This document shows positions 53,022 to 64,000 of a DNA stretch of 64,000 nucleotides, in pieces. Every line of letters begins with the position of its first letter. Positions within the stretch are counted from its first letter, which is position 1. The notes under the pieces are model-generated. The model saw nothing but the letters and a program-made list of their open reading frames with translations. It did no database searches and was not told where the DNA came from. Origin of the DNA: Dendrocalamus latiflorus (lineage: Eukaryota; Streptophyta; Magnoliopsida; Poales; Poaceae); NCBI GenBank assembly GCA_017311315.1, contig CM029669.1, positions 10,317,698 through 10,381,697 on the forward strand. The letters run 5' to 3'. A program made the translations under genes and the position numbers.

Positions 53022-56000
53022 TGTCGGGCCCCCGGATTACCAAACCCGGACCCTCTGTGTATTACAGCACTAGTCCCAGATCAAAGCTAGTGCACACAGT
53101 TAAACAGAATGGGAAACATCACCATCAACGATTTTATTACAATAAATAAGAGTACTGACCACAGGGTCTCATTATTACATTGGAGGTTTCAAGACCTCTC
53201 ACAATCAAAACACAGCGGAAGCAGAGTGAAAACAAAGTAGACCCATCAAGATGCCACAGGCAGTTGACTGGGGAAGCGCGACCTAGTCCTCCGGGAAGAA
53301 TCCATCGCAGCCACAAGCGAAACAGTAGTCGTAGTCACCTTCTTGAGCTTCAACTTCCTCTGAGATGTTATTTTTAAGTGTAGCATGTGAGTACATAAAG
53401 TACTCCGCAAGTCTTGAGAAAAATACATAGATGCAAGGCTTAACAAAGGAGGGCCATATGGTTCTTTTGCACAAAGCAATATTTGAAATCTCACTTACTA
53501 CTAGTTATTTTCGAAGGCAACAATTAATGAAGTAAATGTTTTTACCGAATTAACTTTCTAGTGAAGGTTCCAACTACCAGCACTAGCTAACCAATTACCA
53601 TTGGTCAAGTTTTGAACTGCGGGTTCCATCCACCCTCTCTGGCTCCATCCGCCAGGATTCCCTTCCGAGAGTTCCCTCCACCCTCGGAATACAAAACTTT
53701 TGATTTTAAAACCAAAGCCAGAAATCTACCATGTGAATGCATTCCTTGCCCGCCCTTGACCGTGGGCACGGCTATTCGAATAGTTTTACACTCTGCAGAG
53801 GTTGTACAACTTTACCCACAAGAGATAAATTATCCTAAAAGTCAACACGCTTCCTTTGGCATGAGACCCAGATAAAATACCACAAAGCCTTTACCTTACT
53901 CTAATCTAGCTAGATACCACCCGCTGAGGTTTCACCGCAGAAGGGTTAAATCCGCCCAATCTGAAGCCCCCTCTTGCGCCATATGAGTACAGTAAATCCC
54001 TGTCCCTCACTGTGAATAACCAGTCCATCCCTGGCATCCACTTTCCACTGGTGGCACCTATACTAGACTATCATAAGTTAGTCAGCTAGGTCGTACCCAT
54101 ATAGACTTGTGGTTGTACGGTTAATGCTCAGTTTGGACAAACACAAGCGTCGGTCCTTAATTGACTAGGGTGGAACATACACTTAACAAGTTCTCGTGCT
54201 TACTGCACCAACCCAAACAGCCATCCACCCTAATCTAAACCAACTTTCACATTTTTATTTTATTTTAAAAATCACAGTGACAACTCCAATTGCCACTTCA
54301 CTTTCAAACACAAGGGTTCAATAATAAATCATAATTTCCCATTTTCAAGATTTTCCAAAGTTATTAGATAGCAAGACTAAGCATTAACCTACCATTCTAA
54401 TATTCACAAAGATTAATAGTAATCTCATTATTGAGACAAAGGAAGTTCTAGGGTGACAAGGTACATGGCAATCAAAGTCAAATGAGGGCATAACAAAGTT
54501 GGAATAACTAATTCCTAAAGATTTGAACTAGAGATTTTATGTAAATAGCAATGCACATAATTTAAAATATTTTAAAACATTTCAAAAGCATAGGTTCAAG
54601 ATGATCAAAGGAGACTTGCCTTCTTGCAGGGTTTCTGGGTCTTCTTGCTGCTGTGAAGAGGGATCGTCGACAACGTTGGAATCTACGCGAGGAAAGACGA
54701 AGCAACAAAACAAATAAATACAAACGAAAATTCAAATAAAATCCAAAAATTCAACAGAGGCCATAGCTGGATAGATTATGATTTTAGATGAATTTAGAAA
54801 TTTGAATGGCTGGATTTGGAGCTAAAATGAGAAAGTTATGCTCATTTGAAAATCTCAGATTTGAATAAATCGAGAAATTCGGAAATTTCTGACAGGTGGG
54901 ACCCACTGGAGAATTAAATTTTAATTTCTATTTTTATTTTGAGAGACTGACAGGTGGGGCCCACTGAACAGTAACCACTGGCGGTCACTGACATGTGGGA
55001 CCCACTGGACAGTGAGCCCACGGCTCAGCCTCTGACACATGGGACCCACTGGACTCCGGGCCCACTTGTCAGAGATAGCACAGAGAGGTGGGGCCCAGGC
55101 GGCAGTGGCCAGCGCAGACCGGCGACCGCTGACGGGTGGGACCCACTTGTCAGCCCGAAAAATAAACGAAAAACTCAACCTCCGCGCGCGGAACCGAGGG
55201 CTCGAACGCGCGCCGAGGGAGTCGGGGGAGGGGAGAGCGAGCGGTGATAGCCAAGTGAGCGGGGAGGCTTTGCCTACCCATATAGGGCAATCAAACCTTT
55301 TGAGTTACCTGCCAGAGGGGAGGCCGGGGAAGGTGACCGGAGGCAGGGTCGTCGGCGGTGAGGGAGGGTCGGAGGGGTTCGGGTGACGCGTGAAATGCAA
55401 TCCTTGAGCGAAGGGGGTTCGGTTGGAGGGGTCGACGAGGTGCGGCGACGAGCGGAGAAGGCCGGCGACGAGGAGGTGGCGGAGCTGGCTCGGGTCCTCC
55501 GGCGCGACGGCGGCGGGGAGGGGCGGCTGAGGTGTCGGGGAGGTTCGCCCGGGCGCGAGGAAGCTCGAGGTGGCGACGGCGGGCTCCGGAGACGACCGAG
55601 GCGGCGGCGAAGGCTCGCCGGAGTACCTACCGTGGGCGCACGGGAAACTCGCGGTGCGACGGCGCTCGGGGCTTAGGGTGAGAGGTGGAGTGCTCTGGGA
55701 GGTGGTGCGGGAGGAGGCGGAGCCGAGGGAGCTATTTATAGGGGCGGAGGAAAGGACACGGGCGCGCAATTGCTCGCCGGTGTGTCGGCCGGAAAAAGGA
55801 AGGAAAGGGGAGAAACGGGAAAGAGGGGGCGCCGATGGAAGGGGAGCCCGGGAGATCGGGGATTCGGTCGCGGCGGCGTCCGGGACTTCCAAAACCGAGG
55901 GGGGCCGGGTAAGGCAAGGCGGGATCCGGCGCGGTCTCGGTCGGCCGGCGAAAAAGGAAAGAGGGGGAAGGAAAAGGAAGGCGCCGGCTCCGCGGGGACG

Positions 56001-56618
56001 ACGGATCCGACAGGTGGGCCCCGCGTGCAGTGAGAGAGAGGAGAGAGCGGGCGGGCGGTGCGGATGGCTGCCACGCGGCTCGGGGAAAAGATCGGGCGGT
56101 GGATTGAGGCCGGGCGCGAAGACGCGGCTCCTCCGAGCCGTCCACGCGTCGGGCGAGGAGGAGGGGAAGGCGGGGCCGCCGGCTGACGGGCCGGGCCCGC
56201 TGGACAGCGCGGGGGAGGGAGGTGCGGCCGGGATCAGGCCGAGCGGCGACGTGGGCGGATCTGGGCCGTCCACGCGTCGGCTGGAGGAAAAAGGGAGGGA
56301 TTTTATTTTCAGAATTTGATTTTGATTTTCAGAAAAGGCTAGAAAATTATTTAGGCCTCAGAAAAATAAGAAAATACCTCCAAAAATTCCAGAAAAATTC
56401 ACAGAAGCTCCTGGAGATATTTTGGATTTAATACAATTATTTCCAACTACTGTTGATATTTAATTTTCATATTTTGAATTACTTTTTAAACTCTAAAAAT
56501 AGTTTTTTAAATTCCAGAAAATCCAGAAAGGCAAATAAAAGCCAAGTAAAATCCAATTACCTTAAAATAATTAATTTGAATTTAAATTTTTCAAAAAGCC
56601 AAATTTTGGGATGTGACA
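53022..56618 (-). repeat. 5' LTR of the gypsy element (3597 bp)
   Basis: Near-identical to 43540-47144. Differences noted include an 8-bp deletion near 55510 and single-base changes near 53430, 53586, 55574, 56144, 56210, 56443 and 56584. It contains the same GC island (55170-56280) and promoter. Confidence 0.9.
55732..55741 (-). promoter_or_regulatory. TATA box, gypsy 5' LTR
   Basis: Same CTATAAATAG as in the 3' LTR, at the equivalent distance from the LTR start. This copy would drive the element's transcript. Confidence 0.65.
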
Positions 56619-57908
56619 GTTAATGGGTAAAGCAATGGTGAACCCATTAGTGGAGGCTATAAATATAGAGGGTGTTCTCTAGTAGTCTTCATGGCTTTTA
56701 GGGAGAAATAGTGTGCTGAAATTGTGAGAGTGGGTGTAAGAGTTAGGGTTTTATTTGTGTCTCTCCTTGGTTGTATGAGATAGGGTGGTGTTCTTGGTCT
56801 CCTAAGCATGTATGGGGACTTGTTAGTGGGAGATTGAGAGAGATGAGCTGAACAACTATGTAATCATTCCTCTTATTTAATCATGTATGTCTCCGTTTCC
56901 GTTTTCAAGAAATCCTTGGTTTAGTGCTATGGCCTCAAGTTTATCCCTTCTTGTTTATTATTCCCTGTTCACTGTTCTTCTTTGAAGTCTCTATCTCCTC
57001 TCGAGTGATTTAGCAGCAGTTTTTGATTCTATTTGGCTTCTTGCTTAGTTTGCTCTCTGTACTCCTTTTTGTTTGCAGTCGGTTGGGTGATATTCTAGCA
57101 GTGAAAATCACAGTTGGCCATTGGTTTCTTTTGGTCTGTAGTCACCTGTGTTTTTTGCCATTTTATGCTTCCATTTCGGCAGCTCCTGTGGGAAGTATCT
57201 TGCTGTCCCGACATGCATTAATGGCAGTTATTCCATTGTGTTCTTTGTCGGCAGTGCATACTCATTGATCTTTGCTCTCAACTACTGTTCGGTTTGCATT
57301 AAGCTTTGGTTTCTTGTTTCCCTTCTTGGGCAGCAGTACATTCATTGCTTCCTTTCAGCTTTAATTGGCATTTTCAGCTGCTAATTGAGTCAACAGTAAT
57401 TGCTCTCGGATATGCACTCAATGGCTTGCATGCAGTCCTGTGTGGCAGTAGTTTTGTGCTCTTTTTAGGACCATTCGGCAGCTGCAGCAAAGCTGCTTTT
57501 TATTTTGTTTTGGCTCTTTGTCAGCAGCTAGTACTCTTGGCCAACAAGGAGTTCAGTTGCATGCTTTTGCCTTTTAATTCTCGGTCCGTAGAGAAGCTCA
57601 TCTTGTGATCTCTTCTTCTCTACAAAGTTTCGGCCAGCACATCTTTTTGAGCAGTAGTATAGTTTCAGTTGAGTTTGCAGCCTTGGGATTCTCTCTTTAG
57701 CAGTCTCCTTCTCTTTACTGCAGCATTTGAGTTGTGTGAGTCAAGTCATTTGTTTGGCCAGCAGTAGTACTTAAATCTTGTGAGCGAACTTGATCTCTCC
57801 TTCATAGCTCTTTAGCTATCGGAGGAGGAGTCGGTGAAAATACTTGGGGCGATTTATTAAAAGACGACATTCACCCCCCCCCCTCTGTCGCTGTTTCCGA
57901 TCCATCAA

Positions 57909-57922
57909 TTGGTATCAGAGCC
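57909..57922 (+). promoter_or_regulatory. Primer-binding site of the terminal copia
   Basis: TTGGTATCAGAGCC lies one base after the LTR end CCATCA; complementary to initiator Met-tRNA. It is followed 41 nt later by the gag ATG (57964). Confidence 0.85.
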
Positions 57923-57963
57923 GGTTAGCTCTAATCAATAGATCTTAACCGGTCTCAAGAGCC

Positions 57964-60333
57964 ATGGCGACGGACAAGTACTCAACCAAGCCGCCCATTT
58001 TCGATGGCATCGATTACCCTTTCTGGAAGAGCCGAATGGTGACATACATCCATGCTCAGGGGTACGCTATCTGGCGCAAGGTTAAGGTCCGGTTTATTGT
58101 TTCTGCCGATGAGAACATCAATGCTGGGAATATGCATGATGTTGAGGCAAACACTAAGGCAAGGAACATCATTATCCAGGGCCTGAGTCATAGCGAGTTC
58201 GATCGCATCTCCCACCTGTCGTCCGCCTACGATATCTGGGTGACCCTCGACGCATACCATGAGGGCACCACCTAGATCAAGATGGCTCGACAGGACCAGT
58301 TCAAGCGAGAATACAACAAATTCGAGATGCTTGCTGGTGAGTCCCTCGATGAGTGCTTCGTGCGTTTCCACAAGATCTTGAGCAACCTCCGAGCGGTCGG
58401 TCTCACATACCCCGACTCGGACAACGCTCGTCAGATGCTCGCGGCACTTGATCTGCGTGTGTGGGAGATGAAAGTGACCACCATCAAAGACACGACAGAC
58501 CTCTCGACCTTGACTCTTGACGCGCTGTACTCGCGCCTCAAGACTCACGAGATTGACGTTGTCTCTCGTAGGTCGAAGTCACAGTCGATGGCCTTGGTCA
58601 CCGATCCCGTTTCTTCTTCTGGTCCTTCTTCTGATTCGCTTTGCGGTTTCTCCCTTGCTGCTCTATGTGATGTAACTGATGATCAGTTAGAGCAGCTCGA
58701 GGATGAGCAACTGGCCCTCCTAGCTCGGAAGTTTTCCCGTGCTTACAAGAGGAGGAGGGACAGAAAGAGGGGAGGACCCGTGATTTGCTTCGAGTGTGGT
58801 GGCCCCAACCACATTCGGGCAAACTGTCCCAAGCTGGAGAAGGGCAAGAACGACTACGGTGGTTCGGGCAAGATCGACTACACTGACAAGAACCGCAACA
58901 AGAAGCCTCCAGCTTCTACACAAGGCAAGAAGAAGTTTCGCAACCTTGGCAAAGCCAAGAAGCTGTTCCATCGCGTCCTCACCGCCTTCGATGACCTCGA
59001 CCTCAGCGAGGTGGAGGGATGGAGCGACGACGACGGGACGGGTGACCAAGACCCTAAGGGTGGCGACGACTTCTTCGGCATGTGCTTCATGGCCCTCGAG
59101 GGCGAACTGAGCGACAGCGAGCTGTACTCCGACTCGGACGAGGTATGCCCCACCTACGACCAGCTCAATCATGCTTTTCTTAAGCTAGGTGGTTTTCATG
59201 CTAGACCTAGGGCTAGGTGTACTGAGTTAGAGAAGGAAGTAGATAGACTATCACGGGAGCTTACTTCACTTACATCTGCTCCCTCCCGTGATGATTGTGA
59301 TACATGCTGTGCTCTGTTGGGTGACATGGAGAAACTAAGGACCTCGCATGATAGTGTGTCCTCCGAGCTTGATATTGTTAAGGTGGAGAATGTTAGTCTG
59401 CTTGTTGAGTTAGAGTTGAGTAGGATGGCTGTTACCCTACTTACTACTGATGAGACTACTTCTCCCACCTCATGTGAGGTTAAGGACATTGCTGCTAGAG
59501 GACCTTATGCCATGCTCCTTGATCTGCCCGAGTCTTGTGAAAATTGCAATAACTTGAAGATGAACTTAAAACGGGCAGATCATAAAATTGCTGAACTACA
59601 AGCTTCTTTACTTGAGCCGATTGATTCATGTTTGAACTGTCCTAAGTTAACTGCTGAACTTGAAGCTGTCTCCAAACAGTTTCAAGATATGATTGATCAT
59701 GATAGGAAGTTGGCTCAGTTTGCTTCTAAGGACCCTGTTAGCTCACCATGCATTAATTGTAACAAACTAAAATCTGACTTAATTGCATTGGATAAGAAAT
59801 GTGTGAAGCTAACTAAGGACCTTCTAGAGAAGCCACATTGTGCTTGTAATGTGATTGTGGAGAAGGGGGAGAAGCCCCAGGGTAAGGTTGAAACGCTTAG
59901 CGACGTGAACCAACTGGCTAGCAGTAGGACTGTCCCTTCAGAGTCGGTTGTGCGTGCACAAGCCATTCTTCCCTCTGCTGTTGGTTCTTCTTCTGCTCCC
60001 TTACCTTCTGCTGTCTCTTCTTCCCCCTGCTCTTCTTGCACCTCTCTCTTTCGGGAGTGTCAGTACCTTATGAACACTCTCGAGAGATTTGTAGGAGGCA
60101 AGAAGAAGCTCAATCTTATTCTAGACCAATCTAAGATCTGCAGATTTAATCAAGGTCTAGGATATGATTTTTATGAGGATATGAGGAAGCATCCACCTGC
60201 CGTGCTCAGACCCATAGCACCAGGTGTGATCGAGACTAAGCCTAGGACCGAGAAAGTCCAATTTAAGTCAGCGGGCTATGTCCAGGGGATTTTTGATAGT
60301 AAAGTGATTCCACCTACTGCTTCAGCCTCTTAG
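57964..60333 (+). pseudogene. gag of the terminal SIRE-like copia
   Basis: The frame opens MATDKYSTKPPIFDGIDYPFWKSRM (in part), the usual start of copia gag (DUF4219/UBN2-type), and is interrupted by one TAG at 58273. It then stays open to a TAG at 60331. Landmarks are LDECFVRFHKILSNL (UBN2), a CCHC knuckle CFECGGPNHIRANC (58785-58826) and an acidic region (58980-59150). A long coiled-coil part then holds several CxxC pairs spaced by Leu-rich helices (59300-60060). gag forms the cytoplasmic particle that packages RNA. With the 58273 stop the N-terminal domain is severed, so the copy is probably dead or read through poorly. Length ~790 codons is large for copia but usual for SIRE-type elements. 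Confidence 0.75.
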
Positions 60334-60890
60334 AAGGCGAAGCCTCCCCGTGCTGCTTCTACCTCTCAGAAGGTGAAGTATCACTGCACCTTCTGTCAGA
60401 AGGATGGACACACAGTCGATTGATGCTTCAGGCATGCCAAGATCGCGCGTAGAGACCGTGTTGAGTCTCTTGGGCATATTCAGGGTCGGCCCCAGACCTT
60501 GAGTGCACCTAAGACCAACACGAGGTCTAGGACTATTGAGTCTGTGTTTGGGCAGTATCGAGGACTCGGTTTTACTGAGTTTTCTGGTTTTCGTCTTCGA
60601 TATACTCCTGGTCGTGACTTCCGTCGTCCTGAGGGTAGATCTCGTTTTCCCCATCGAGATAGCTACCCGCGGCATGTTCAGCATGTTGCAGATGCTCCGA
60701 CTCGCTCCCTCGTAGCAGTTGGACCTAGCAACAGCTTCAGGTCTGCTCATATACCTTCTGCTTCGAGTGACAGAGAGCGTAGGGTAGATAGAGGTCAGTC
60801 GTGTTTGACTACTTCATCTGCTCGACGTGTTACTCAGTATTGGGTGCCAAAATCACTGTTGATTTACCCCAGTACTGAGACTTTACTCTC
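60334..60890 (+). pseudogene. Second zinc knuckle and gag-pol linker
   Basis: The gag frame continues past the TAG with YHCTFCQKDGHTVD, then a TGA at 60421, then CFRHAK: a CCHC-like knuckle broken by the stop. An Arg/Ser-rich linker follows, ending near QYWVPKS at 60850, which normally leads into protease. Pol then continues in a different frame. Confidence 0.65.
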
Positions 60891-61808
60891 TTGTTGACTC
60901 AGGTTCGCCGGGCAGGGAAGGGAAAGGTTTGGCTCGTCGACTCCGGATGTTCACGACACATGACCGGAGATTCTTGTTGGCTTTCTTCCCTAGCCCGTGC
61001 TCCAGGTGATGAGAAGATCACCTTCGGAGATGCTTCATCTGGGCACGTCATCGCCAAAGGTACTGTGCGCGTGAATGATTCTTTCATTTTGAAAGATGTT
61101 GCCTTGGTTAGTAAGCTGCAGTACAATTTGCTTTCAGTTTCTCAGCTTACCGATGACGGTTTCGAGTTGAGCTTTAAGAAAAACAATTGCAAAATTCTTG
61201 ATTCTTCGGGTAGTCTAGTTTGCGGGATTTCTCGTTTTGGGAGGATCTTTCGTGCTGAGTTTTTTGAGTCTTCTGGTGATCCTCTCAGGTGTTTAGTTGC
61301 TTCTGAGTCCCGCGATCTCTCCTTCTGGCATAGGAGACTTGGTCATATTGGATTTGACCATTTGACCCGAGTTAGCGGCCACGATCTCATTCGTGGTCTG
61401 CCGAAACTCAAGATGGTCAAAGATCTTGTTTGCGCTCCATGCTGGCACGGCAAGATGGTTGCCGCTTCTCATCCTCCGGTCACAGTTACTATGACCGATG
61501 CACCGGGACAGCTGCTCCACATGGACACAGTTGGACCAGCTCGAGTGCAGTCAGCAGGAGGGAAGTGGTATGTTCTTGTTGTGGTCGATGACTTCTCGAG
61601 GTATTCTTGGGTGTTTTTCTTAGCCTCGAAGGATGAGACGTTTTCACATTTCCGAGGTCTTTTTAGTAGGCTTTCTGTTGAGCTTCCAGGTGCCTTACGA
61701 GCGATCCGCAGTGACAATGGCACGGAGTTCAAGAATTCCTACTTTGAGAGTTTCTGTGGTGAGACAGGTGTAGAGCACCAGTTCTCTTCTCCATACGTCC
61801 CTAAGTAG
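60891..61808 (+). pseudogene. Protease and integrase (5' part) of the terminal copia
   Basis: The open frame is 305 codons and its ATG is only the first Met; the real product is a gag-pol fusion. Protease core VDSGCSRHMTG (about residues 16-26). GAG-pre-integrase with LSFWHRRLGHIGFDHL and CAPCWHGK forms the HHCC site (about 143-192). The integrase core begins with LLHMDTVGP and VVVDDFSRYSWVFFL, then IRSDNGTEFKN (the two D residues, about 208-280). The frame stops at TAG 61806, just before the third acidic residue. Relative to gag, pol is in another frame, so expression would need frameshifting or splicing, or the copy carries an indel near 60880. Confidence 0.8.
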
Positions 61809-64000
61809 AATGGCGTTGTGGAGAGGAAGAACCGTACCTTAGTCGAGATGGCCAGGACGATGCTTGATGAGTACTCTACACCGAGGAAGTTTTGGGCTGA
61901 AGCCATTGCGACCGCGTGCCATGTTTCGAATCAAGTTTTTCTTCGGGCACACTTGCACCGCACTTCTTATGAGCTGAGATACGGGCGAAAGCCCAGCGTC
62001 TCTCATTTTCGGGTGTTTGCTTGCAAGTGCTTTATTCTGAAGTCTGGGAACCTAGACAAGTTCGAGTCACGTTCTTGTGATGGTATCTTTCTAGGTTACT
62101 CGCCTTCTTCGCGGGCGTATAGGGTCTGGAACTGCGAATCTAGTAAAATGGTAGAGACCTGTGAGGTGACCTTTGACGAGGCCAGTCCGGGGACTAGGCC
62201 CGACATCTCAGGTTCTTTAGAGCAGTCCGAGACCATCGTCGTGGATGATGAGGACGATGGAGATGAGGGTTGTCTACCCGATCCCGTCTTTCATCCACCC
62301 CTCGAGGTGCCCTCTTCCACTGCACCTCGAGGCGATCAGCCCATGCCTTCTGCTTCTTCTGGAGCTAGTGGCTCTGTTCCTACCTCGTCAGCTCACGAGG
62401 TAGAGGCCATTTCTTCTTCTCATCCTGGACCTCCCCGACATATCCAGAAAGCTCATCCTTCAGAGCAGATGATTGGAGACCTTTTCGAGCGTGTGACCCG
62501 CTCAAAATCTAGCTTATCTCAATTCTGTCTCCATTCTGCCTTCATTACTTCTTTCGAGCCCAAAGATGTTTCTCATGCTCTTTCCGACGAGTCTTGGGTC
62601 AATGTCATGCATGAGGAACTAGAAAATTTTGAAAGAAACAAGGTCTGGTCGCTTGTCGAGCCCCCGCGAGGTCACAATGTCTTTGGGACTAAGTGGGTGT
62701 TCAAGAACAAGCAGAGCGAGGATGGGGTCGTTATTCGAAACAAGACTAGACTGATAGCTCAGGGTTTTTCTCAGGTCGAGGGTCTAGACTTCGAGGAGAC
62801 CTTTGCCCCTGTAGCTAGACTTGAAGCCATTAGAATTCTGCTTGCCTTTGCAGCTTCTAAGGGTTTCAAGCTTTACCAGATGGATGTCAAGAGTGCCTTC
62901 CTAAATGGCTTCATTGAGGAAGAAGTCTATGTGAGACAGCCTCCTGGTTTCGAGAACCCCAAATACCCAAACCATGTATTCAAGCTTTCCAAAGCTCTGT
63001 ATGGACTTAAGCAAGCCCCTCGTGCTTGGTATGAGAGGCTTAAGTCCTACTTGTTGAGTCATGGTTTCGAAATGGGTAAAGTAGACAAGACCTTGTTCAT
63101 CCGTAGGCTTGGCGATGACCTTCTGCTCGTCCAAATCTATGTCGATGACATCATCTTTGGCGGCTCTTCCCATGCTCTGGTTTCACAGTTCTCGGATGTC
63201 ATGAGCACCGAGTTTGAGATGAGCATGATGGGCGAGTTGACCTTCTTCCTTGGCTTCCAAATCAAGCAGACTCGGGAGGGTACTTTTCTGCATCAGGGCA
63301 AGTACACTCGTGACCTCCTGAGACGCTTCGACATGAGTGATGGTAAGCCTGTGTCAACTCCGGTGGCCTCTACGGCCTATCTTGACCCAGATGAGGATGG
63401 CAAGCCAGTTGATCAGAAAGAGTACAGAAGTATGATCGGCTCCCTTCTTTACCTCGCTGCCTCGAGATCGGACATACACTTTTCAGTGTGTCTGTGTGCT
63501 CGGTTTCAGGCTTCTCCTCGCGTATCTCACCGCCAGGCGGTGAAGCGCATCTTTGGGTACCTTCGAGCTACCATTGACTATGGTATCTGGTACTCTTCCT
63601 CTTCCTGTCTTTCCTTGAGAGTCTTCTCGGATGCAGACTTTGCTGGCTATAGGATAGATAGGAAGAGCACTTCTGGCACCTGCCAATTCATTGGCACTTC
63701 TCTTGTTTCTTGGTCTTCGAGGAAGCAGTCCGGTGTTGCACAGTCCACTGCAGAGGTCGAGTACGTTGCCGCAGCCAGTTGCTGTAGCCAGGTACTTTGG
63801 ATGGTTTCGACCCTGCGGGACTTTGGGTTAGCTCTAGACAGTGTTCCACTCTTCTGTGATAACACGTCTGCTATTAACATTGCTAAGAACCCCGTGCAAC
63901 ACTCTCGGACCAAGTATATTGATATTCGATATCACTTCCTTAGAGACCATGTGGAGAAGGGTGACATTGTGCTCCAGTTTGTGGAGAGTGACCACCAGTT
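61809..64000 (+). pseudogene. Integrase end, reverse transcriptase and RNase H of the terminal copia (partial)
   Basis: Same frame as the preceding part, open for about 730 codons to the window edge. Integrase continues with NGVVERKNRTLVEMAR (third acidic residue), PRKFWAEA and FRVFACKC. A Ser/Pro-rich acidic linker follows (62180-62480). RT has NKTRLIAQGFSQ, ETFAPVARLEAIR, YQMDVKSAFLNG, LYGLKQAPRAWY and the catalytic YVDD at 63138-63149. RNase H starts near 63430 (SMIGSLLYLAASRSDI, FSDADFAGY, STAEVEYVAA, CDNTSAINIAKNPVQHSRTK). Residues appear intact. The 3' end, any env-like ORF and the 3' LTR lie beyond the window. Confidence 0.85.

Larger units (their letters stand above)
43540..56618 (-). 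mobile_element. Young gypsy (chromodomain) retrotransposon, TSD GTTAA
   Basis: Complete element of 13,079 bp on the minus strand, flanked by GTTAA (43535-43539 and 56619-56623). The LTRs (53022-56618 5', 43540-47144 3') differ by about seven substitutions and one 8-bp indel as counted by eye, roughly 0.2%, so insertion was very recent. The order on the minus strand is PBS, ORF0, gag-protease-RT-RNase H, integrase, chromodomain, PPT. The C-terminal chromodomain places it among chromoviruses (Tekay/Del-like). An extra ORF before gag is reported for some rice gypsy elements of the RIRE3/RIRE8 type; membership here is tentative. Confidence 0.9.
43036..57907 (+). repeat. 5' LTR of the terminal copia, split by the gypsy element
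   Basis: The two parts are 43036-43539 and 56624-57907, about 1788 bp in total, ending TTTCCGATCCATCA. The start (GAGAGACCACGTGG, GAGTAATTGACAAAGG, CGAGCGGTG) is homologous to the other TGAGAGACC LTRs. The R/U5 half (57010-57780) differs: it lacks CGGTCAGACCG palindromes and is instead rich in GCAGCAGT/GGCAGT words. TATA variant GCTATAAATA at 56656-56665. Confidence 0.8.
43036..64000 (+). mobile_element. SIRE/Maximus-like copia element, right end outside the window
   Basis: The 5' LTR starts TGAGAGACCACGTGG inside an older gag. The primer site TTGGTATCAGAGCC lies at 57909-57922, with gag from 57964 and pol from 60891 to the edge. A gypsy element is inserted in the LTR. Excluding it, the sequenced part is about 7.9 kb. 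Long LTR, long coiled-coil gag and domain order PR-INT-RT-RH place it in the SIRE (Maximus) group; whether an env-like ORF follows pol cannot be seen. Confidence 0.8.

Noticed and set aside
60499..60897. 132-codon frame as an independent gene
   Set aside because: It is the gag-pol linker downstream of stops in the copia element, continuous with the zinc knuckle.

Overview
The window looks like a transposon-dense intergenic stretch of a grass chromosome, most likely rice or a close relative. This is inferred from the element types: copia elements primed by a Met-tRNA-like site, a chromodomain gypsy element with an extra upstream ORF, Tourist/PIF MITEs, and a Mutator-like element carrying a plant-mobile-domain gene. 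I found no rRNA, tRNA or CRISPR and no convincing intact host gene. Almost everything is transposable element (TE) sequence nested in TE sequence. Several boundaries can be fixed to the base from target-site duplications (TSDs) read directly.

Layout. 1-2220: AT-rich direct and foldback repeats. 2225-3100: unrecognised coding-like remnants. 3108-3991: a short LTR element (TSD TCACA) with a duplicated primer site. 4130-5720: an LTR fragment joined to a dead hAT transposase. 6667-7455: a broken legume-lectin gene fragment. 8643-11158: three PIF/Tourist-type elements nested one in another. 12225-37793: about three tandem copies of a ~0.9 kb unit, each interrupted by TEs. These are a 937-bp TAA-flanked element, a 9.2-kb Mutator-like element (14298-23531), a copia element (24451-36656, TSD CTTAT) and a 183-bp hAT MITE (TSD CATGGAAG). 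38030-39650: the only candidate low-copy host sequence. 39660-43035: older LTR and gag debris.

43036 to the window end is a SIRE/Maximus-like copia element, cut at the right edge. A very young 13.1-kb gypsy element (43540-56618, minus strand, TSD GTTAA, LTRs about 0.2% different by eye) sits inside its 5' LTR.

The LTR family beginning TGAGAGACC and ending CCAACA or CCATCA occurs at least four times. It is a solo LTR at 19208-21260, two 5'-truncated opposed copies at 24567-27655 and 29507-32077, and the 5' LTR of the terminal element. Three of these LTRs, plus an older relative, carry clusters of an 11-bp palindrome, CGGTC(A/T)GACCG.

Coding content. The gypsy element has ORF0, gag-pro-RT and RH-INT-chromodomain, with one reading-frame break in RNase H. 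The terminal copia has gag and pol with a few nonsense codons, and its pol frame is open from 61809 to the window edge. The older copia pol has several breaks. The Mutator-like element holds decayed pieces of its transposase, a plant-mobile-domain gene, a small GRF-type gene and a third charged gene. All function calls are by motif recognition from reading; no database search was possible.
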